Source: Mesorhizobium sp. M1D.F.Ca.ET.043.01.1.1
GTDB taxonomy: Bacteria; Pseudomonadota; Alphaproteobacteria; Rhizobiales; Rhizobiaceae
Direction of reading: 5' to 3'
DNA: 64,000 bases
Assembly: GCF_003952385.1 (NCBI RefSeq)
Contig: NZ_CP034444.1
Coordinates: forward strand, 6,833,001 to 6,897,000
Position 1 is the stretch's first letter. Each line of letters begins with the position of its first letter. The notes under the pieces are model-generated. The model did no database searches. It had not been told where the DNA came from and saw only the letters and a list, made by a program, of their open reading frames with translations. Positions 44,259-52,598 of this stretch are shown piece by piece. A program made the translations under genes and the position numbers.

Positions 44259-45776
44259 ATGCGCCGCATGCAGGGATCGCGCTTTGCCTTTGGTCCGTAC
44301 GTGCTTGATTCGGCTGCGGGAACGCTGCTTCGAAACGATGTCCCCGTCGCTGCTGGCTATCGCGGGCTGAAGCTGCTTGCGGCGCTCGTCGAACGTCCTG
44401 GCGAAATCCTGGCCAAGGCCGAGCTGATGGACGCGGCATGGCCGGGCACGGCCGTCGAGGAAGGCAACCTCACCGTTCAGATCGCGCAGCTCAGGAAGCT
44501 GCTAGGATCGGCTGGCGACGGCAGTGAATGGATCGCCACGGTGCCACGCGTCGGCTACCGCTTCACAGGCGCCATCGAACAGCTCGGCGACGCGAAGCGA
44601 AAACCCTTGCCGCTGCCCGGCAAGCCGTCGATAGCCGTGCTGCCCTTCGTCAATTTCAGCAATGATCCCGAGCAGGACTCCTTCGCGGACGGGTTGACCG
44701 AGGACCTGATTACCGACCTATCCAGGAATGACGGCCTGTTCGTCATCGCGCGCAACTCGGTCTTCGCCTACAAGGGCAAGGCGATGGACGTGCGCGCGAT
44801 CGCCGAGGATCTCGGCGTGCGCTACCTGCTCGAAGGGAGCGCAAGGCGCGCCGCCGGACGCGTGCGCATCAACGCGCAGCTGGTCGATGCGATGAGCGGC
44901 GAGCATCTTTGGGCGGAACGCTTCGATCGCAGCCTGGAAGATATCTTTGCCGTCCAGGACGAGGTGACCGCCAAGATCGTCGAGGCGCTGCTCGGCAGGC
45001 TGCGCGCATCGCCGCCACGCAACCGGCCCAAGAATCTAGAGGCCTACGACCTGTGCGTGCGGGCGCGCAAGCTGATCGACGATTCGCCGCAGACGGCGCG
45101 CGAAGCGCATCTGATGCTGACGCGCGCGGTCTCGCTCGATCCGGAATATGCCGAGGCCTATCGGTGGCTTGCCATGAACCACTGGATGGGATGGGTGCAT
45201 TGGGGCGAACCGATCGAGCCCAACCGCGGCGTTGCCCTGGAATTGGCGCGCAAGGCCGTGGCGATCGATCCCAACGACGCCGGCTGCCGCTGGGTGCTGG
45301 CCAACCTGCTTGCCTATGAACGCCGGTTCGACGAGGCCGACGTTGAATTCGCCAAGGCGTTCGAGCTCGACCCGAACGAGGCCGACGCCTGGGCGACGTT
45401 GTCTGATATCTCGGTCCTGGCCGGGCATGTCGAGGAAGGCCTCGAGCAGGTTCGCAAGGCGTTCCGGCTGAACCCGTTTCCACCGAGCTGGTATTACCTG
45501 ACGCTCGGCGCGGCGCAATATGCGGCAGGCGCCTATGAGGCCGCCGTCGAGACGCTGCGCCGGGACGAGACCTATCGGACTAGCTCACGCCGCTTCCTGG
45601 CGGCCAGCCTTGCCCAACTCGGCCGGCTCGACGAGGCGCACGCCGAGGTCGAGATGTTCCTCATCGCCAACCCGCATTTCACGACCCGCCACTGGGTCTG
45701 GACCGAGCCGTTCCGCGACGACGCGACGCTCGTGCATTTTGTCGACGGCTTTCGCAAGGCCGGTCTTCCGGAGTAG
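44259..45776 (+). CDS. Winged-helix (CadC-type) regulator with TolB-like and TPR domains
   Basis: The 505-residue protein has three parts. The first is an N-terminal OmpR/CadC winged helix (FGPYVLDSAAGTLLRNDVPV, AELMDAAWPGTAVEEGNLTV, ATVPRVGYRFTG). The second is a TolB/FlgO-like domain (SIAVLPFVNFSNDPEQD, DVRAIAEDLGVRYLLEGSAR). The third is a C-terminal TPR array. No membrane segment separates them, unlike CadC. Such regulators bind DNA and receive a signal through the TPR part. ATG 44259 is two codons before a second ATG. A repeat fragment touches the start, so the native promoter is unclear. Confidence 0.85.
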   Translation: MRRMQGSRFAFGPYVLDSAAGTLLRNDVPVAAGYRGLKLLAALVERPGEILAKAELMDAAWPGTAVEEGNLTVQIAQLRKLLGSAGDGSEWIATVPRVGYRFTGAIEQLGDAKRKPLPLPGKPSIAVLPFVNFSNDPEQDSFADGLTEDLITDLSRNDGLFVIARNSVFAYKGKAMDVRAIAEDLGVRYLLEGSARRAAGRVRINAQLVDAMSGEHLWAERFDRSLEDIFAVQDEVTAKIVEALLGRLRASPPRNRPKNLEAYDLCVRARKLIDDSPQTAREAHLMLTRAVSLDPEYAEAYRWLAMNHWMGWVHWGEPIEPNRGVALELARKAVAIDPNDAGCRWVLANLLAYERRFDEADVEFAKAFELDPNEADAWATLSDISVLAGHVEEGLEQVRKAFRLNPFPPSWYYLTLGAAQYAAGAYEAAVETLRRDETYRTSSRRFLAASLAQLGRLDEAHAEVEMFLIANPHFTTRHWVWTEPFRDDATLVHFVDGFRKAGLPE

Positions 45777-45826
45777 CGCACCGCCGCGACGTTCCAAATT
45801 GCCCGGCCCTACCCCTCGGAAAGGCC

Positions 45827-46219
45827 CTACCCCTCGGAGCGGCCCTTGGCCCCACGGTCGCGCTCGTATCGTCTCGCGAGTGGAAATGGCGGCAGCCAGG
45901 ACTCGCGACGAACGGTCCAGAGTTCGTAGGTTGGCATCAGTTGGTCAGGTGCATCCAGGGAGCCAAGGTGCACTTCGATTTCGTCCGCGGTGCGCGCAAA
46001 AACGGAGGAGCCGCAACGCGGACAGAAGAACCGCCCGGCATAGTCGCGAGTCTCGCCATCGATCGTCACCGCCTCCTGAGGGAATATGGCGGCAGCATAG
46101 AAAAGCGCGCCATGATGCTTGCGGCAGTCGAGGCAGTGACAGATGCCGACCCGGTATGGTCGGCCCGACGCCACAAGTCGGACATTGCCGCAAAGGCAGC
46201 TGCCCGTGAACCGGTCCAT
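45827..46219 (-). CDS. GFA-family zinc-binding protein
   Basis: The 130-residue protein has the complete zinc-ligand pattern of the GFA/CENP-V fold: C8-x-C10, C27-x-C29-xx-C32 (ICHCLDCRKHHG) and C66-xx-C69 (FFCPRCGSS). The family is named for glutathione-dependent formaldehyde activation, but most members have unproven roles. AAGGAG precedes the ATG by eight bases. It is divergent from the methyltransferase gene. Confidence 0.9.
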   Translation of the reverse strand: MDRFTGSCLCGNVRLVASGRPYRVGICHCLDCRKHHGALFYAAAIFPQEAVTIDGETRDYAGRFFCPRCGSSVFARTADEIEVHLGSLDAPDQLMPTYELWTVRRESWLPPFPLARRYERDRGAKGRSEG

Positions 46220-46335
46220 GCTGTGTCTCCTTCCAAATCAAGCGGTCGAGGTGTTTACAACGAACAGCGGGAGAAAGCCTCGATCGCGCATGCACACCCT
46301 TCCCTTCGGCTTGCGTTGCCCACAAACCGAATTGC

Positions 46336-46791
46336 ATGATCTATCCCATGGCTGTCGGAATCTCCGAGCGGATCTCCGCTTTCGTCGAAGCGCTTCCATT
46401 GAAGCCGGGACTTCGCGTTCTGGAGATCGGCTGCGGCCCCGGCGTTGCCGCCCGTGCTGTCGCTCGCCGTGTCGGCCACGGCTTCGTCCTGGCCATCGAC
46501 CGGTCGGAAAAGGCAATCCGGTTGGCGCGGGCGGGATCGGCCGGTGAGATGGCTTTGGGCAGCCTGGATTTTCGACATATAGCAATCGAGGACTTCGCAT
46601 TGAGGCCTGATGATGCGCTCTTCGATATCGCCTTTGCCATGCGGGTCGGCGCGCTCGACGGACGTCACCCCGAGGCTGGCCGGGCGGCCTTGGCGCGTAT
46701 CAAGGCGGCATTGAAGCCACAGGGCAGGCTCTTCATCGATGGAGGCGATCCATTGAGGGAGATTGATGTGGGCCGTGGCTGGCCGTCCTAG
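46336..46791 (+). CDS. Class I SAM-dependent methyltransferase
   Basis: The 151-residue protein is a minimal Rossmann methyltransferase: motif I VLEIGCGPGVAARAVA, an acidic motif II region VLAIDRSEKAI, and motif IV near DIAFAMRVGAL. It lacks a recognisable substrate domain, so the substrate is unknown. Two start codons (46336, 46348) are in frame. Its 3' end overlaps the convergent pseudogene by four bases. Confidence 0.8.
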   Translation: MIYPMAVGISERISAFVEALPLKPGLRVLEIGCGPGVAARAVARRVGHGFVLAIDRSEKAIRLARAGSAGEMALGSLDFRHIAIEDFALRPDDALFDIAFAMRVGALDGRHPEAGRAALARIKAALKPQGRLFIDGGDPLREIDVGRGWPS

Positions 46792-47198
46792 AAAAAACCG
46801 TTGAGAAACCCTGCCGCCTCGCCAGAGATGCCGACGATCTTGTCCGTCGCCTGGCGATAGAATTTGAAGTTGAGCTCGGTCTCGGGCCGGCCATCGGTCC
46901 AGTCGTTGAACGGCTTGAGTTCGTTCCTGCCCATCCTCTTGGCCGCAGTCGCAGTGCGGTGGATGGAGATGCTGACGCGCGGCGTCTGCCGTTCGAGGCC
47001 GGGCGTTCTGGGGATGGCCTCGGAAGACGTGACCACGCCACGCGCGACAAGCCCCTGCCCGCCTTCGTTCTCGCTGGCGAATACGAAGATCGTGTCGCCT
47101 TCGGCGATATGCTTGCCGCCATACATGGTCTTCTGCGCGGCGAACGAGAACGTCTCCGCCTACGGATCCTTGACCTCGGCCTTGATCGCAAAGGCCAT
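46788..47198 (-). pseudogene. Hypothetical gene with in-frame stop at codon 13
   Basis: From ATG 47198 the frame reads MAFAIKAEVKDP, then TAG (47162-47160), then continues in the same frame AETFSFAAQKTMYGGKHIA ... for another ~120 codons to 46788. The downstream part has coherent domain-like sequence (EGDTIFVFASENEGG, FKFYRQATDKIVGI), so the stop looks like a recent nonsense change. An internal ATG at 47126 could still give a 112-residue protein. The start lies three bases after the aldose-epimerase stop, so it belongs to that operon. The fold may resemble EVE/PUA-like domains, with low confidence. Confidence 0.65.
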
Positions 47199-47201
47199 GG
47201 C

Positions 47202-48083
47202 CTACGGCTCCCGGCCGATGGCGATCCGGTAGGTCAGCGTGCGCTTCGCGCCCGGCTCGATCGGCATCACGCCCGGCTTGTCGGTAAATTCGCCGTCGAA
47301 ATCGACCGGGCTTGCGACGCCGCGCCAGGGCTCGATGCACAGGAACGGCGCGCCGCCCGGCTTGGACCAGATGCCCAGCTCGTTGAACCCGTGCCAGGAC
47401 ATCTCTATCGATGGGCTTCGCTCGGCGGCATAGCGCACGCTGGTGCTGGCCGGCCGGTCCAGAATGACGGCGTCGTCGTCGAAGAGCCGCTCGGAGAGCG
47501 CGAGCGTCTTGCCTTCAATGGGCGTGGGTTGCGGTGTCGGCACCATCAGCCCGTCCTTCAGGCGGCGGATCGGCGCGGGCTCATTGTCGGCAAAGGTCAG
47601 CCGATAGGCTTCCTTGGGCAGTTCCTGCAGCAGCGGCCAGTTGAAGGCCGGGTGAGCGCCGATCGAGGCCGGCAGCATCTCGTCGCCAGTGTTGGCGACT
47701 TCGAAGGTCACGCCAAGTTGGCGAGATGCCAGGCTGTAGCTTACCGCCAGCCGGAAGGCGAACGGGTAATGGATGCGGCTTTCGGCATCGTCGGTCAGGA
47801 CCAGCGTGCAGGACGAAGGCGTCCGCTGCACCCAGGCAAAGCGCCTGTCGCGGGCAAAACCGTGCTGCGTCATCGGATAGTTTTGCCCACGGTGGCGCAG
47901 TTGATCGCCCCTCAGCCGGCCGACGATCGGAAACAGAACCGGAGAATGGCGACGCCAGGCCGGGCCCGCCTGCCACAGAAGCTCTGTTCCGTCGGCATCG
48001 CGCAAGGAGACCAGTTCAGCCCCCTGCCCGACGACGGTTGCCGAGATGCCGTCACCGTGGAGTGTCAGGCTGTCCTGTTCCAT
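47202..48083 (-). CDS. Aldose 1-epimerase family protein
   Basis: The 293-residue galactose-mutarotase-like protein has GAELVSLRDADGTELLW, SPVLFPIVGRL, the catalytic His in QHGFARDRRF, SIGAHPAFNWPL and a late EPWRGVASP. This is the LacX/YeaD-type branch, which interconverts sugar or sugar-phosphate anomers. Its substrate is not known. A small gene with a nonsense codon follows on the same strand. Confidence 0.9.
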   Translation of the reverse strand: MEQDSLTLHGDGISATVVGQGAELVSLRDADGTELLWQAGPAWRRHSPVLFPIVGRLRGDQLRHRGQNYPMTQHGFARDRRFAWVQRTPSSCTLVLTDDAESRIHYPFAFRLAVSYSLASRQLGVTFEVANTGDEMLPASIGAHPAFNWPLLQELPKEAYRLTFADNEPAPIRRLKDGLMVPTPQPTPIEGKTLALSERLFDDDAVILDRPASTSVRYAAERSPSIEMSWHGFNELGIWSKPGGAPFLCIEPWRGVASPVDFDGEFTDKPGVMPIEPGAKRTLTYRIAIGREP

Positions 48084-48220
48084 GCGTCCTCGCGGCTGGC
48101 TGGTGTGCCCCGCAGGCTAGCAAAGGCCCGCGCGTGAACTCAAGGGCAGCGGATCGGGGCGGCGGACAGGGCCGCGCTTCACGCCTTCAAGACGAACGAT
48201 CCATGAGCTCCGCCCTGCCC

Positions 48221-48252
48221 AAAAAAGTGGCCGGAGGTTGCCCTCCAGCCAC
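48221..48252 (-). terminator. Terminator of the sigma / anti-sigma / Bax-inhibitor operon
   Basis: On the minus strand an 11-bp stem with one mismatch (GTGGCTGGAGG / CCTCCGGCCAC, GCAA loop) is followed by TTTTTT. Confidence 0.88.
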
Positions 48253-48287
48253 GCCAAGGTCAGCAGTGTTGCCTGCTACGGCCCGGA

Positions 48288-49004
48288 CTATTCGCGCTCG
48301 CCGGTGAAATTCAGCAGCAGCTGGAAGATGTTGATGAAGTTCAGATAGAGCGAGAAGGCGCCGAAGACGGCGAGCTTCTGCTGCGATTCCGCGTCGAAAT
48401 TCTCGGCATATTGTTCCTTGATCGTCTGCGTGTCCCAGGCGGTCAGGCCGATGAAGACGGCGATGCCGATCACCGAGATGGCGAACTGCAGCGCGGTCGA
48501 GCCGAGGAACAGGTTGACGAGGCTCGCGATCACCACGCCGATCAGGCCCATGACGAGGAAGGACGAGAACTGCGTCAGGTCGCGCCTGGTCGTATAGCCG
48601 TAGAGGCTGGTGGCGCCGAACATGGTGGCGGCGATGAAGAAGGTGCGCGCGATGCTGGTGCCGGTGAAGACCAGGAACACGGAAGCGAGCGACAGGCCCA
48701 TGACGGCGCAGAAGGCCCAGAACATCGTCTGAGCGCTCGCCGCCGACATCGTCTGCATCTTGAAGGAGAAGAGCATGACGAAGGCAAGCGGCGCCAGCAT
48801 CACCACCCATTTCAACGGGCTGGAGAAGATCGGCACATAAAGCGCCGGCGTCGAGGCCACGGCAAGTGCGACGAGGCCGGTGACCACCAGGCCAAGGCCC
48901 ATATAGTTGTAGACGCGCAGCATGTGCCGGCGCAGGCCCTCGTCATAGACCGCTCCGGCCTGGGCGCCGGCGCCCATTCGGTATCCCAGGTTGGGGCTGT
49001 TCAT
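48288..49004 (-). CDS. Bax inhibitor-1 / YccA family membrane protein
   Basis: The 238-residue protein has seven hydrophobic spans and the BI-1 landmarks LVVTGLVALAVASTPALY near the first helix. The C-terminal part reads TAWDTQTIKEQYAENFDAES then LYLNFINIFQLLL, typical of bacterial members. These proteins are calcium-leak channels or modulators of membrane protease FtsH. It lies 32 bp after the anti-sigma gene, so it is probably in that operon. AAGGAG precedes the ATG. Confidence 0.9.
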   Translation of the reverse strand: MNSPNLGYRMGAGAQAGAVYDEGLRRHMLRVYNYMGLGLVVTGLVALAVASTPALYVPIFSSPLKWVVMLAPLAFVMLFSFKMQTMSAASAQTMFWAFCAVMGLSLASVFLVFTGTSIARTFFIAATMFGATSLYGYTTRRDLTQFSSFLVMGLIGVVIASLVNLFLGSTALQFAISVIGIAVFIGLTAWDTQTIKEQYAENFDAESQQKLAVFGAFSLYLNFINIFQLLLNFTGERE

Positions 49005-49036
49005 TCGGGTTCTCCTTGGTTGGATCGGTTGTGAGT

Positions 49037-49810
49037 TCAGTAAAGCGTCCGGGCCAGCTTTTCGGCGGCACGGTCGAGATCGCCGGCATCGCTTCGTCCA
49101 ACGACGGCGTAAGCCACCTCGCCAATCTGGAAATAGGCGGATGAGATGTCGCGCGAGGGCACGACCGTGGGCTTCACCACGTCGAAGGTGCCCGGCCTGA
49201 TGGCAAACAGCGACACCAGGCCGAAATCCTTCGTTTCGACCGCCATCTCGACGCTCGGCCCGAACCGCGACGGATAGATCTGGACGTCGCGGATCCGCCA
49301 GTCGTCGGGCAATGACGGCATAACGATCGCGGTCGCGGCGCGGATTTCATCGGCATTGTAGCCGGGCGCTTCCCGCTGCGACGGCATCGTCTCGCGCACC
49401 AGGGTCGTGCGGTGCGCGCTCACCGCTTCCTCGACATAAGCGGGCGGGTGCGTCGAGGCGACCACCTTGGTGACGGCGATCGGCCCGAAGACGCTGTTTG
49501 CCAGCCAGCCTGCAGCCACCAGCACGGCCGCTGCAGCAGCCCGCTGCAGCACGGAAAAGACGCGATCCCTGGCGAGCGCCCGCTCCAGCCGCCGCGCCAC
49601 CTCTGTCGTTGCCGGGCCCGCCATGCCGACGGGGCCGGCCAGCGCCACGCGCAGCTCGTCGCGCGTTCTGAGGTCGGACATCACCCGCGCAGCCACTTCC
49701 GGGCGCGTGGAAAGAAAAGCCTCGACCTCGATGCGGCGGGCGACGTCGAGCTGATCGTCGACATAGGCGTCGAGATCGGCATCGGTCACGGGATCGACGA
49801 TAGCGGTCAT
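49037..49810 (-). CDS. Membrane-anchored anti-sigma factor
   Basis: The 257-residue protein has an N-terminal helical segment (DADLDAYVDDQLDVARRIEVE) typical of sigma-binding anti-sigma domains, then one membrane span (RAAAAAVLVAAGWLANSVFG) and a periplasmic C-terminal domain. No zinc-finger HxxxCxxC is present. It overlaps the upstream sigma gene by four bases (ATGA), the standard arrangement for a sigma/anti-sigma pair. The signal that releases the sigma factor is unknown. Confidence 0.85.
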   Translation of the reverse strand: MTAIVDPVTDADLDAYVDDQLDVARRIEVEAFLSTRPEVAARVMSDLRTRDELRVALAGPVGMAGPATTEVARRLERALARDRVFSVLQRAAAAAVLVAAGWLANSVFGPIAVTKVVASTHPPAYVEEAVSAHRTTLVRETMPSQREAPGYNADEIRAATAIVMPSLPDDWRIRDVQIYPSRFGPSVEMAVETKDFGLVSLFAIRPGTFDVVKPTVVPSRDISSAYFQIGEVAYAVVGRSDAGDLDRAAEKLARTLY

Positions 49811-50328
49811 GATTCACCTCCCACGATCCTCAAGTGGTTTTTGCCGCGCGCCGGAGCGCGCTCCTCCATCTCGCGCAGTGCCGCACGCGCGCGGCCGATG
49901 CGCGACATCAGGGTTCCGAGCGGCACGCCGCTCGCTTCGGCGGCCTGCTGATAGGAAAGCCCTTCGATGGCGACGAGGTGCAGGGCGGAGCGCTGCTCTT
50001 CCGGAAGCGAGAGAAAAGCTTCCCGCACCTGTGAAAGGCGCACCGAATGGTCCTGAGATGCCGCCACGCTTTGATCGGCGAGACGGCCGGCCCGCTCGAT
50101 GCGCGTCGCCTCGGACCGGCGCGAGCGCATGCGGTCGATGAAGATGTTGTGCACGATCGCGAGCAGCCAGGCGCGCAGGTTGCCGCCCGAGCGAAAGGTG
50201 CCGCGCCGCTCATAGGCGCGCACCAGCGCATCGTGGACCAGATCCTCGGCATCGGCGCTGTCGCGCGTCAGCGAGCGCGCATAGCGCCGCAGCGACCCCA
50301 ACTGCCCGACGATATCAAAGCGTGCCAT
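49807..50328 (-). CDS. ECF RNA polymerase sigma factor
   Basis: The 173-residue protein has region 2 (DSADAEDLVHDALVRAYERR, GNLRAWLLAIVHNIFIDRMR) and region 4 (FLSLPEEQRSALHLVAIEGL, YQQAAEASGVPLGTLMSRIG), the minimal pair of an extracytoplasmic-function sigma. It is first in an operon with its anti-sigma and a Bax-inhibitor-1 gene. ECF sigmas usually recognise their own promoter, so autoregulation from the 171-bp gap upstream is likely (inference). Confidence 0.9.
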   Translation of the reverse strand: MARFDIVGQLGSLRRYARSLTRDSADAEDLVHDALVRAYERRGTFRSGGNLRAWLLAIVHNIFIDRMRSRRSEATRIERAGRLADQSVAASQDHSVRLSQVREAFLSLPEEQRSALHLVAIEGLSYQQAAEASGVPLGTLMSRIGRARAALREMEERAPARGKNHLRIVGGES

Positions 50329-50499
50329 CGACCGTTTTCATGCCCTCTATACGGAGCATGTGGGGATTTTAATCCTTGCTCGCCGTTTCTTTGCGATCTG
50401 ACAGACGTCGTGTCGCATTCGCGAGCGGGCATCCGGAGGAAACCGCTGGCGAAGCGCGGCCGATTTGCGTATCACTCCGCCGCTATTGGAGGACTGTCG

Positions 50500-51684
50500 A
50501 TGTTCGAAACCCTGCAGCCCGCGCCCGCCGACAAGATCCTTGCCTTGATCGGCCTCTATCGCGCCGACACCCGCTCCGGCAAGGTCGACCTCGGCGTCGG
50601 CGTCTATAAGGACCGCGACGGCAGGACGCCGGTGATGCGCGCCGTGCGCGAGGCCGAGAAGCGGCTGCTCGCCAGCCAGGATACCAAGACCTATCTCGGC
50701 CTTGCCGGAGACACCGGCTTCAACGCCGCGATGATCAAGCTTGCCTTCGGCGAGGGTGCCGACCCGTCGCGCATCCGCGCAGCGCAAGCGCCGGGCGGAT
50801 CGGGCGCGCTGAGGCTGGTGGCCGAGCTTCTGCAGCGCACGCGTCCCGGCGCAACGGTCTGGCTGTCCGACCCGACCTGGCCGAACCATCTGCCGGTGAT
50901 GCGCGCCGCTGGGCTGCAGGTGCGCGACTATCCTTATTTCGACGCCGCTTCCGGCGCCGTTCGTTTCGACGACATGCTGGCGGCGCTCAAGACCGCCAAT
51001 AGCGGCGATGTCGCGCTGCTGCACGGCTGCTGCCATAATCCGACCGGCGCCAACCTCGATGCCGCCCAGTGGGCCGAGGTCGCCGACGTCCTGCTGGATC
51101 GCGGCCTTCTGCCCTTCGTCGACATCGCTTATCAGGGCTTTGGCGAAGGCCTCGATGCCGATGCCGCCGGCCTGCGGCTGCTTGCCGGCAAGGTTCCGGA
51201 GATGGTGGTCGCCTCGAGCTGCTCGAAGAATTTTGCCGTCTATCGCGACCGCGTCGGCGCGGCGATGATCGTGGCCAAGGACGGCGCACAGGCGGATGTG
51301 GCGATGAGCCAGATGCTGGCCGCGGCGCGCGCGCTCTACTCGATGCCACCGGACCATGGCGCGGCCGCTGTGCGCATGGTGCTCGAAGACGCCGCCCTGA
51401 AGAAGGATTGGGAGACGGAACTCGAGGAAATGCGGCTGCGCATGCTCAGGCTGCGCGTCGCCTTCGCAGACGCGTTGCGCCGGCAGTCCAATTCCGACCG
51501 CTTCGATTTCGTCGCCAGCCACCGCGGCATGTTTTCCCGTCTCGGGTTGACGGAAGCGCAGGTCGAGCGCCTGCGCACCGAGCACGCCGTCTACATGGTT
51601 GGGGACAGCCGCATCAACGTGGCCGGCTTGCCCGAGGACGGATTGGACGACCTTGCCAAGGCTATCGTCTCGGTTCTCGACTGA
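50500..51684 (+). CDS. Aromatic amino acid aminotransferase
   Basis: The 394-residue PLP enzyme is of aminotransferase class I, Ib-like. Landmarks are DLGVGVYKDRDGRTPVM at the N-terminus, the substrate Asn region LHGCCHNPTGANLD and the PLP lysine in SSCSKNFAVYRDRVGA. The C-terminal Arg motif lies in GDSRINVAGL. The YKD signature and length fit TyrB/AspC-type enzymes acting on aromatic amino acids or aspartate. GGAGG lies seven bases before ATG 50500. Longer upstream frames lack any homology. Confidence 0.88.
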   Translation: MFETLQPAPADKILALIGLYRADTRSGKVDLGVGVYKDRDGRTPVMRAVREAEKRLLASQDTKTYLGLAGDTGFNAAMIKLAFGEGADPSRIRAAQAPGGSGALRLVAELLQRTRPGATVWLSDPTWPNHLPVMRAAGLQVRDYPYFDAASGAVRFDDMLAALKTANSGDVALLHGCCHNPTGANLDAAQWAEVADVLLDRGLLPFVDIAYQGFGEGLDADAAGLRLLAGKVPEMVVASSCSKNFAVYRDRVGAAMIVAKDGAQADVAMSQMLAAARALYSMPPDHGAAAVRMVLEDAALKKDWETELEEMRLRMLRLRVAFADALRRQSNSDRFDFVASHRGMFSRLGLTEAQVERLRTEHAVYMVGDSRINVAGLPEDGLDDLAKAIVSVLD

Positions 51685-51765
51685 GCGACCGCGCAACTGT
51701 GGACAATAGGCTTTGCCGGCCGGCGGGATTGGTCGCCCGCCGCTGCGCGCGCTAGGGTTTGCGGC

Positions 51766-52590
51766 ATGAAACCCTCGAAGGACATTTCCCGACTGATCGA
51801 GATCATGGCGGCGCTGCGGGCGCCGAAGACCGGCTGCCCGTGGGACATCGAGCAGAATTTTTCGACCATCGCGCCCTACACGATCGAGGAAGCCTATGAG
51901 GTGGCGGACGCTATCGCGCGCGGCGATCTCGACGATCTGCGCGAGGAACTGGGCGACCTTCTGCTGCAGGTCGTCTACCACGCGCAGATGGCCGAGGAAG
52001 CCGGCGAGTTCGCATTCGGCGACGTCGTCGAAGCCATCACCAGCAAGATGATCCGCCGCCACCCGCATGTCTTCGGTGATGAGAAGGCGCGCAGCGCCGG
52101 CATGGCCAAGGGCATGTGGGAGAAGATCAAGGCGGCGGAGAAGGCCGACAAACGCAACGCCCGCATCGCCCGCGGCCTCGATCCGGAAGATCATGGCAAG
52201 GGCTATCTCGACAGTGTGCCGGTCGCGCTCCCTGCGCTCACCCGCGCGCTGAAGCTGCAGGAGAAGGCTGCCCGCGTCGGCTTCGACTGGAGCGAGGCAG
52301 CACCGATCCTCGACAAGATAGAGGAAGAGATCGGCGAATTGCGCGAGGCGCTCGCAGGAGGCGACGCGGCACCGATCAAGGACGAGTTCGGCGACATGCT
52401 GTTTGCCGTCGTCAATCTCGGCCGCCATCTCAAGCTCGACGCGGAAGCCGCGCTCAGCGGTACCAACGAGAAATTCCGTTCCCGATTCCACTATGTCGAG
52501 CGAGCGCTCGAGGCCAAGGACAGTTCGCTGGAAGAAGCGACGCTGGACGAGATGCAAGCGCTCTGGCAGCAGGCAAAAAGCGCAAAATAG
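51766..52590 (+). CDS. mazG: Nucleoside triphosphate pyrophosphohydrolase MazG
   Basis: The 274-residue tandem MazG protein has acidic helices with EEAYEVADAI, LREELGDLLLQVVYHAQMAE and the second copy EEEIGELREAL ... EFGDMLFAVVNLGRHL. MazG hydrolyses NTPs to NMP and pyrophosphate, limiting ppGpp or noncanonical NTPs. It is convergent with hflX, whose stop lies 8 bases away. The hfq-hflX-mazG neighbourhood is conserved in rhizobia. Confidence 0.93.
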   Translation: MKPSKDISRLIEIMAALRAPKTGCPWDIEQNFSTIAPYTIEEAYEVADAIARGDLDDLREELGDLLLQVVYHAQMAEEAGEFAFGDVVEAITSKMIRRHPHVFGDEKARSAGMAKGMWEKIKAAEKADKRNARIARGLDPEDHGKGYLDSVPVALPALTRALKLQEKAARVGFDWSEAAPILDKIEEEIGELREALAGGDAAPIKDEFGDMLFAVVNLGRHLKLDAEAALSGTNEKFRSRFHYVERALEAKDSSLEEATLDEMQALWQQAKSAK

Positions 52591-52598
52591 GCAACGGG

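Noticed and set aside
49005..49036. Possible ybhL-type leader RNA before the Bax-inhibitor-1 gene
   Set aside because: Only 32 bp separate it from the upstream anti-sigma gene, too short for such a leader.
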